Under the pieces are notes generated by a model, which did no database searches, had not been told where the DNA came from, and saw only the letters and a program-made list of their open reading frames with translations. A DNA stretch of 64,000 bases. It comes from JBARDN01 sp963755705 (GTDB lineage: Bacteria > Desulfobacterota > Binatia > Binatales > Binataceae). The stretch covers positions 310,001-374,000 of the forward strand of contig CAVWKW010000001.1 in NCBI GenBank assembly GCA_963755705.1, read 5' to 3'. Shown piece by piece: positions 58,707 through 64,000 of this stretch. The first letter of the stretch is position 1. The number at the start of each line of letters is the position of its first letter. Made by a program: the position numbers and the translations under genes.

Positions 58707-59558
58707 ATGCGCGTGCAGGTTGGCGACATCAAAATGTTCTTCGACGTTGAGGGCGCGAAGCTTCGCCCCGACGGTCCCGTGATGCGCGAGGTTCCTACGC
58801 TGCTGCTCCTGCATGGCGGCCCCGGCGGTGACCACGCGGGATTCAAGCCCGCCTACGGAGCGCTCGCCGATATCGCGCAGGTGATTTATCTTGACCATCG
58901 CGGACAGGGCCGCAGCGACACGAGCACGCCTGACCTGTGGCGGCTTGCCAGATGGACCGACGACGTCGTGGCGTTCTGCGACGCGCTCGAGATCGAGAAG
59001 CCCATTGTGCTTGGGCTGTCGTTCGGAGGATTCGTCGCCGCAGCCTACGCGACGCGGCATCCAGATCATCCGGGCAAGCTCATTTTGTGCTGCACGCGCG
59101 CCGGACGTCCCGAGCCGGAGCGCGAAGCGAAAGTGTTCGAGCGTCTGGGCGGCAAGGCGGCGGGCGATGCGGCGCGCGGTTATCTGTGCGGCGAGACAGC
59201 GACCAGCGATCAGTTCCGCGCTTTTGTCCGACTATGCCGTCCGCTCTATTCGCGGGTCCCCTGGGATCCCGACAAGGACTCGCGTCAGCTCTGGAAGCTC
59301 GACGTGATGCGCTCGTTTCGCGAAAACGAAGATTATACTTTCGACTACCTGGACGATCTTGCGCGGATCAAATGCCCGACGCTGGTGCTGGCCGGCGAGG
59401 ACGATCCGATAACGCCGCCGTTTTACTCCGAGCAGATGGTGGCGAAGCTGCCCGCGCCTCTGGTGCGCTTCGAACGCTTCGCGAACGCGGGCCACGGCAT
59501 CGCCGCCGACGCCCCCGATAGCTACTTCGCCGTGCTCCGTAAGTTTATCGCCGCGTGA
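58707..59558 (+). CDS. Alpha/beta hydrolase (proline iminopeptidase-like)
   Basis: A 283-residue hydrolase. LLHGGPGGDHAGFKPAYGAL is the oxyanion region with HGGPG as in proline iminopeptidases, GLSFGGFVAAAYATRHP holds the nucleophile serine, and VLAGEDDPITPP then FANAGHGIAADAPD supply the acid and histidine. A GGAGGT site lies 8 nt before the ATG at 58707, which is preferred over the upstream in-frame start at 58662. Substrate unknown (peptide or ester). Confidence 0.9.
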   Translation: MRVQVGDIKMFFDVEGAKLRPDGPVMREVPTLLLLHGGPGGDHAGFKPAYGALADIAQVIYLDHRGQGRSDTSTPDLWRLARWTDDVVAFCDALEIEKPIVLGLSFGGFVAAAYATRHPDHPGKLILCCTRAGRPEPEREAKVFERLGGKAAGDAARGYLCGETATSDQFRAFVRLCRPLYSRVPWDPDKDSRQLWKLDVMRSFRENEDYTFDYLDDLARIKCPTLVLAGEDDPITPPFYSEQMVAKLPAPLVRFERFANAGHGIAADAPDSYFAVLRKFIAA

Positions 59559-59572
59559 GGCGTATGCGTTGA

Positions 59573-60187
59573 TTACTCAATCCAGGCGTTGGGGAGAAAG
59601 TACGATCCTGCGATAAAGGCGAGTATGCCAAGTGCGATCGCTGGATGTATAAACGCCGCGGGAATCGCTACACAGTACAGGCAGGCCGCGATAAGGTTTT
59701 TGCGGAAGGCGGGCCGACTGGCTATTGCGTAAGCGGGGTTGCCCCTGAACTGCGCGGCGATCGCGAGGCGCAGCGCCATGAAAGATATTCCCGCCAGCAG
59801 CATTACCACGCAATAGAGAGCGGCTGAAAAAGAGCTCACACGCTTCAACCCCATGTACGCCGTGAAATACGGAACCAGCGAAGTAAAAAACAGCAATACT
59901 ATGTTCGTCCACAGGATTCGATTGTTGACCGTTTTTACGTCGCGGAATATGTGATGGTGATTTATCCAGTAGGTGGCTACCAGTACATAGCTGACCAGGT
60001 AACTGAGAAATACCGGCCATAGATTGATTAATCCAGCGGGACCGTTCTGCACCGGCAGCTTCAGGTCGAGCACCATGATCGTAATGATGATCGCGAAGAC
60101 GCCGTCCGAGAAGGCCTCAAGCCTTCCGGGGCTCAATTCAGGTTCGGTCCTCGAGCTCGAGGATTCTGTGCGCGGCGCGTCGTCCAC
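59573..60187 (-). CDS. TMEM175 family potassium channel-like protein
   Basis: A 204-residue membrane protein. LEAFSDGVFAIIITIMVLDLKLP is the hallmark TM1 with the FSDGVFAI motif of TMEM175, in which the hydrophobic residues of TM1 line the potassium pore. Six membrane segments follow in total. Bacterial TMEM175 proteins are tetrameric K+ channels. It lies 12 bp downstream of the BNR-repeat gene on the same strand. Confidence 0.93.
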   Translation of the reverse strand: MDDAPRTESSSSRTEPELSPGRLEAFSDGVFAIIITIMVLDLKLPVQNGPAGLINLWPVFLSYLVSYVLVATYWINHHHIFRDVKTVNNRILWTNIVLLFFTSLVPYFTAYMGLKRVSSFSAALYCVVMLLAGISFMALRLAIAAQFRGNPAYAIASRPAFRKNLIAACLYCVAIPAAFIHPAIALGILAFIAGSYFLPNAWIE

Positions 60188-60199
60188 CGGGAGCGCACA

Positions 60200-61198
60200 C
60201 TACGGCAGCGCGACCAGGTCGTGGGCGGGCGGAAGCTTCTCCGCGATCGCGGCGACCGCCAGGCCGCCGTCGTGCGCGCGAATTACGCGGCCGTCAGTGG
60301 TGACGCCGAAGAAACCGCCGCGCTCCGGGTCGGAGCGCAGCCGCATCACCATCCCGCGCCCGGAGGCGTACTCAGCCGCGATCGGCGCGAACGACGCGCC
60401 GCGGTCGCGGCTCATGAACATGATCGCGTCCGCGCCCGAATGGCTACCCGACCAGGTAGGCGGCGGACCCGCCGCGGCCGCTGTAAAGATCGTTTCGGCG
60501 TCGTCTACCAATAGCGGGACGGTGTAGGTGCGATTGATCCCGTTGCGCACATGACGCCACGACGCCCCCGCGTTCTCGGAGGTATAGAAGCCGCGTCCGG
60601 TGGTTGCGTAGAGGCGGCGCGCGTCAGCGGGATCGACCGCGACCGTATGCACGTCGGCGTAGAGGCCGTCGTTCAATGTTTCGAAAGACGCGCCACCGTC
60701 GCGCGTGCGGAACACCCCGCCTTCTTCGACCCCGGCGTACATCGTGCGCGGATCGTGCGGGTCGAACGAGATCGAGCGCACGTGCGGAATATGCGGCGGC
60801 GGTGGAAAGGTCCAGCGCTCGCGTCCGGGAATTTTCAGGAAGCCTGCGCATTCGTGGAACGAGCTTCCGCGGTCGTCGCTGCGCAGAAGCCGCGCGTGCG
60901 AGGTGCCGGCGAAAACCTGATCCTTGACCGCGGGTGACGCGGCGACCGCCCAGACCTCCTCTTCGCGCGCGATGTGCGGAGTGATGTCGGTCCAGCTCCT
61001 GCCGCCGTCAGTCGAGCGCGAGAGCGTGCCCTTGCCGCGAACATGCTCGACGCCGCCGGCGTAGATGACGGCCGGATCGGCAGAGTCCTGCGCCATGCAC
61101 CAGATGCCGGTCGGATCGGCCAGCACCATCAGCGGAATGCCGGCGCGCTCCGGATCGAGAATGACTATTCCTTTTGCGGTTCCCACGCACAGACGCAT
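60200..61198 (-). CDS. BNR/sialidase-like beta-propeller protein
   Basis: A 332-residue protein with repeated Asp-box style motifs: STDGGRSWTDITPH, SDDRGSSFHECAGF, TRDGGASFETLNDG, SENAGASWRHVRNG and SRDRGASFAPIAAE. Each has the S-x-D-x-G-x-[ST]-[WF] pattern of BNR repeats, giving a propeller as in the photosynthesis-assembly and sialidase-like proteins. No signal peptide is apparent. No sialidase active-site set is visible, so enzymatic activity is not claimed. It is just upstream of TMEM175. Confidence 0.85.
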   Translation of the reverse strand: MRLCVGTAKGIVILDPERAGIPLMVLADPTGIWCMAQDSADPAVIYAGGVEHVRGKGTLSRSTDGGRSWTDITPHIAREEEVWAVAASPAVKDQVFAGTSHARLLRSDDRGSSFHECAGFLKIPGRERWTFPPPPHIPHVRSISFDPHDPRTMYAGVEEGGVFRTRDGGASFETLNDGLYADVHTVAVDPADARRLYATTGRGFYTSENAGASWRHVRNGINRTYTVPLLVDDAETIFTAAAAGPPPTWSGSHSGADAIMFMSRDRGASFAPIAAEYASGRGMVMRLRSDPERGGFFGVTTDGRVIRAHDGGLAVAAIAEKLPPAHDLVALP

Positions 61199-61279
61199 CG
61201 AAATATCTCCCGCGTTATGCTGGCGCGATGGTAGCGCAAAGCCGCGCGATGCAATACACCGGCGTCAGTTTTTCTCCAC

Positions 61280-62137
61280 TCAATACAAAACAGAAGGCAG
61301 GTACGGGCCGGCCGGTTCGTTGTACAGGCCTATCGTCATCAAGGTCATCGAAAAGACCATGCGCAATCCCCTGCCGAGACACCAGCGCATCAGCTCGCCG
61401 TTGCGGGAAGGTATCAGGACGCCGGGACCCTCGAATGCTTTGGCGGCGGCTATAAGCGCCTGGAGGTCGTCGTTGGTCTCCGCGACGGCGTGCCCGAAGA
61501 TCGCTATCGAGGTTGCGTAGCCGGTGGTGCGGCCTGAGCGCTCGACGACCGTTGCGATACCTTGGCGGATCGAGCTGCGCAGCTCACCGGTCCGATTGTG
61601 TCCATGTACGCGCACGCAGAGCGCGGCGCAGGAATCGAGGTCGCTCTCAACAGCGGCGCGCACGGTGCATCCGGGGATGGATCCGCCGATCGCGTTACCT
61701 TACATGCACGACAAATGCTCACGCACCTCGAAGCCGAGTTTCGAGTACAGCGACAGCGAGCGGGAATGGTAACCGGACTGAACCAGGCGGATTCCGGCAA
61801 AGCCTTTGGTCTGAGAGCGCTCCATCACGGCGCGCATCAGGCGGCCTCCTATGCCATGGTTCTGCGCACGGGGATCGATCGAGATCGGGCCGACACCTGA
61901 GATCGGATTGCGCTCGTCGAGGAAATTGCTGCCGACGATCTTCCCGTCCAATTCCGCAACGGCTCCATAACTGGTGGCGCTTGAGAGCATCGTAGAAAGC
62001 ATACTGACCGCGACTTCTGTACTGGGAAAGTCGGGCGGAAAGTTGTGCTCTTCGGCAATCGCTCTGAACGCTTCATAGCAGATTCGGCCGCATTCGCTGG
62101 CGTCGGCGGGAACACCTTCGCGTATCGTGAGGCTCAT
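61280..62137 (-). pseudogene. Two-domain GNAT acetyltransferase interrupted by an in-frame stop
   Basis: The first 145 residues (MSLTIREGVPADASECGRIC) make one GNAT domain, with IVGSNFLDERNPISGVGPISIDPRAQNHGIGGRLM as acetyl-CoA site. They end at SLYSKLGFEVREHLSCM, followed by TAA (61700-61702 on the plus strand as TTA). The same frame then continues GNAIGGSIPGCTVRAAVESD with a second domain ending MTLMTIGLYNEPAGPYLPSVLY at 61280. Members of this family have CMQG at that point in a continuous protein of about 285 residues, so CAA or CAG has become TAA. GAGAGG lies 6 nt before the ATG at 62137. It is a nonsense mutation, not an indel. Confidence 0.82.
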
Positions 62138-62262
62138 CGGCAGACCTCTCAAGTGAAACTATCGCGATAGTACCGAAACTGCAGGCGATACGACACACCG
62201 CGGCGTCGCATCCCGATCGAAGCTGTGTTACGCGATACCTTAATCGAGCATCGGAGGAAGCG

Positions 62263-62763
62263 ATGGACGAACCTATCCTGCGCGACGCAGCCGAAGCGGA
62301 CCTGCCCGCGATTATCGCGATCTACAATTCCGCGATTCCGAGCCGAATGGCGACGGCCGATCTCGAGCCGGTGATGGTCGATCTGCGGCGTTCGTGGTTC
62401 GAAGAGCACAATTCGGCGTCGAGGCCGCTGTGGGTGCTAGCGCGCGGCGAGGAGATCGTCGCGTGGCTGAGCTTTCAGTCTTTCTATGGACGGCCAGCCT
62501 ACCAGGCGACCGCGGAGATTAGTGTGTACGTAGCGCCGGAGCATCATCGGCACGGCTACGCTCGCCGCCTGGTCGGAGAGTCGATCAAGCGCGCGCCCGC
62601 GCTCGGCCTCAAGACGCTGCTCGCGTTCATCTTCGGCCACAATAATCCCAGTATAGCGCTGTTCCGAGGCTTCGGATTCGACACCTGGGCCAATCTTCCG
62701 GCGGTTGCGGCGCTCGACGGAGTTGAGCGCGATCTGCTGATCCTCGGTAAGCGGGTGGTATAG
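62263..62763 (+). CDS. GNAT acetyltransferase, phosphinothricin acetyltransferase-like
   Basis: A 166-residue protein: LRDAAEADLPAIIAIYNSAI, then LSFQSFYGRPAYQATAEISVYVAPEHHRHGYARRLV with the acetyl-CoA binding loop, and HNNPSIALFRGFGFDTWANLPAVAALDGVERDLLILGKRV. This matches the PAT/L-methionine sulfoximine acetyltransferase branch, which acetylates amino-acid analogues or acts on methionine sulfone. GGAGGAA lies 4 nt before the ATG. Resistance to phosphinothricin is a possible activity but not proven. Confidence 0.9.
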   Translation: MDEPILRDAAEADLPAIIAIYNSAIPSRMATADLEPVMVDLRRSWFEEHNSASRPLWVLARGEEIVAWLSFQSFYGRPAYQATAEISVYVAPEHHRHGYARRLVGESIKRAPALGLKTLLAFIFGHNNPSIALFRGFGFDTWANLPAVAALDGVERDLLILGKRVV

Positions 62764-62775
62764 AGGAGAAAACGC

Positions 62776-62873
62776 CAAAGCACCAGGCGGTCACTAAGGC
62801 ACCAAGAAAGAAAACAGGGCGAGGACTTTACCGAAGGAAAATCTCGCCCTCTGCTTTGTGTCTCTGTGACTTA
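62776..62873. repeat. Copy A of an intergenic repeat with an internal hairpin
   Basis: The left arm is CACTAAGGCACCAAGAAAG. A hairpin with GGGCGAG (62817-62823) and CTCGCCC (62843-62849) follows, then the right arm CTTTGTGTCTCTGTGACTTA. The right arm reaches the stop of the hypothetical gene. Copy B at 63231 is built the same way, and a partial arm is at 8899. Confidence 0.75.
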
Positions 62874-63158
62874 GTCGTCAATTGGATTATCCGAGTTGAT
62901 CGCGTGTCCGGCGTGTCTCGCGGCTTGGAGAGACCTGCGTTGCTGCAGAAGGTCGTGACCTAACTCTGTAACCCTGACGACACAACGCCCATTGGCTTGC
63001 TGCCTCATGACGAGCCCCCGATCGTTTGCGTCCTCCCAAACCGGAAGGCGAGGGCAAGACGTGCGCCAGGCATCCATCACTTCTTCGTAGCTCTTTTCTC
63101 CGTTTGCCACCCACTCAAGGAGATCGAGAATCAGGGCTTCCACAACAGTGTCAACCAT
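62871..63158 (-). CDS. Conserved small protein of unknown function
   Basis: A 95-residue acidic protein starting MVDTVVEALILDLLEWVANG, followed by EEVMDAWRTSCPRLPVWEDANDRGLVMRQQANGRCVVRVTELG. The shape suggests a winged-helix-like fold, which I hold only weakly. GGGAGGAGG at 7 nt from the ATG is an excellent ribosome-binding site, so the gene is real. No functional neighbour. Confidence 0.75.
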   Translation of the reverse strand: MVDTVVEALILDLLEWVANGEKSYEEVMDAWRTSCPRLPVWEDANDRGLVMRQQANGRCVVRVTELGHDLLQQRRSLQAARHAGHAINSDNPIDD

Positions 63159-63230
63159 GAATTTGCCTCCTCCCGATCTTAACCGCCCGATAATGGCTGT
63201 CTAGTTTTCGTTTGAGATGGCGAAACCAAA

Positions 63231-63336
63231 GACACCAAGCCACTAAGACACTAAGGCACGAAGAAGAAAAAACAGGGCGGGACTTTCCCGAAAGAAAGTC
63301 CCGCCTCTTTCTTTGTGTCTTCGTGTCTTAGTGGCC
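63231..63336. repeat. Copy B of the same intergenic repeat
   Basis: The left arm is GACACCAAGCCACTAAGACA followed by CTAAGGCACGAAGAAG. The central hairpin GGCGGGACTTTC (63276-63287) / GAAAGTCCCGCC (63294-63305) is a perfect 12-bp stem followed by a T-rich run. The right arm is TTTGTGTCTTCGTGTCTTAG. Arms are imperfect inverted repeats of each other. It sits after the formyltransferase stop. Confidence 0.8.
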
Positions 63337-63343
63337 GCTTGGA

Positions 63344-64000
63344 TTATTTGAGCTGCGCGCCAGCTTTGAGGTCGCCCATCGCGGCAAGTTCGGCGGGGGC
63401 GAGCTTCTTCGGATTCGGGTCGATTCTGGCGCGCTTGACCGCGAGAGTTCCGCCGCTCAGAGCTATCTTCATTCCGCTTGCGTCGATCGCAGTTACCGTT
63501 CCTGGAGCGGACGGCGCCGCGGACGAATCGAGCGCGACGTCGTAGAGGCGCACGCGTTTGGCGTCGAGCTCGGCAAAGACGCCGGGTTGCGGATCGCATC
63601 CGCGAATCAGGTTGAAGACCTCGCGTGCGGGGCGCGCGAAATCGATCTTCGCGTGCTCGTCGCGGCACGGAGGCTCATAGGTCGCGAGTCCTTCATCCTG
63701 CTCGATTCTGGGCGCGTTCCCGCTTTTGATCAGATCGATCGCCTCGATCATCGCATCGATCCCCATCGGGAATAGCGTGTTGAAGTAAATCGAACCGGTG
63801 GTATCAGTGTCGGCGATAGGCACGCGCTTTTGAATCAGGATCGGACCGGTGTCGATTCCCTTGTCGGGCCAGAACCAGGTGACTCCGGTTTCGCGATCGC
63901 CCTGGATGATCGCCCAGTTGATCCCGCTGGCGCCGCGATGCCGCGGCAGAAGCGAGGGATGGAAGCAGATCGATTTGTGTTTCGGAAAATAAAGGATTCG
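63344..64000 (-). CDS. Formyltransferase family protein, like the hydrolase domain of 10-formyl-THF dehydrogenase (partial)
   Basis: The frame continues off the right edge, and 218 C-terminal residues are present. Inside, SICFHPSLLPRHRGASGINW is the formyltransferase signature with catalytic histidine, and TWFWPDKGIDTGPILIQKRV follows. Methionyl-tRNA formyltransferases have SLLP-x-(W/Y)-RG-A-A-P-I; here it is PRHRGASGINW, closer to the formyltetrahydrofolate dehydrogenase hydrolase domain. The C-terminal domain (VRLYDVALDSS ... NPKKLAPAELAAMGDLKAGAQLK) is the OB-like Fmt C domain. It therefore might transfer formyl to another substrate than tRNA. The N-terminus is outside the window. Confidence 0.85.
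   Translation of the reverse strand, partial: RILYFPKHKSICFHPSLLPRHRGASGINWAIIQGDRETGVTWFWPDKGIDTGPILIQKRVPIADTDTTGSIYFNTLFPMGIDAMIEAIDLIKSGNAPRIEQDEGLATYEPPCRDEHAKIDFARPAREVFNLIRGCDPQPGVFAELDAKRVRLYDVALDSSAAPSAPGTVTAIDASGMKIALSGGTLAVKRARIDPNPKKLAPAELAAMGDLKAGAQLK

Overview
The window is 64 kb of GC-rich bacterial chromosome (about 60% G+C by eye) carrying about 55 intact protein genes and several broken ones, on both strands, mostly single or in runs of two to three. I saw no rRNA or tRNA gene, no CRISPR array and no intact insertion sequence. The gene content is luciferase-like (LLM) flavin oxidoreductases, metal-dependent amidohydrolases, amidase-signature enzymes, epoxide hydrolases, a cyclase, VOC proteins, ETF, a MaoC hydratase and an acyl-CoA carboxylase pair. 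This suggests an uncultivated soil or subsurface Gram-negative heterotroph that degrades varied organic compounds. The repertoire recalls Candidatus Binatota or other deltaproteobacteria-like lineages, but that placement is inference at low confidence.

Layout. 0-5 kb: end of an LLM oxidoreductase, a ClC channel, a lone receiver protein and a class III aminotransferase. 4.7-13 kb: amidase divergent from a TetR regulator with a clear dyad between them, LLM oxidoreductase, DsbD-alpha-like secreted protein, then a leftward amidohydrolase/cyclase/epoxide hydrolase block. 12.5-23 kb: ferritin-like protein, an exported DUF4412-like protein coupled to a flippase-like membrane protein, VOC, amidohydrolase plus amidase, sulfatase, phospholipase C-like phosphoesterase and an ABC-F ATPase. 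23-26 kb: pstS-pstC-pstA with a candidate Pho box and no pstB. 26.3-29.4 kb: a decayed PIN toxin, a second epoxide hydrolase, etfA and etfB.

30-38.5 kb is a disturbed accessory region. It holds decayed repeats, a palindrome cluster, a 124-bp element with terminal inverted repeats, an RHH/VapC toxin-antitoxin pair, a frameshifted methyltransferase plus a fragment of a second copy, a frameshifted aminoglycoside phosphotransferase, a truncated haemoglobin and a 5'-truncated racemase. 38.6-52.7 kb is more ordinary: CDP-alcohol phosphatidyltransferase, MFS transporter, GH38 mannosidase, MaoC, split biotin carboxylase and carrier, cold-shock protein, mercuric-reductase-like flavoprotein with TVP38 protein, a seven-bladed Kelch protein, moaB and a fused MoaD-MoaE. 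52.7-54.3 kb is a lower-GC islet with a frameshifted proteasome-type N-terminal hydrolase. The last 10 kb has ispH, DUF1329, a TPR lipoprotein, a deoxynucleoside kinase, TMEM175, a BNR-repeat protein, GNAT acetyltransferases and the end of a formyltransferase.

The most unusual points are the proteasome-like islet, the 32.6-34.9 kb duplicated and decayed methyltransferase/TA locus, the carboxylase alpha subunit split into two overlapping genes, the MoaD-MoaE fusion that must be cleaved after an internal Gly-Gly, and the number of genes carrying a single-base lesion. Those lesions may be real decay or assembly error.
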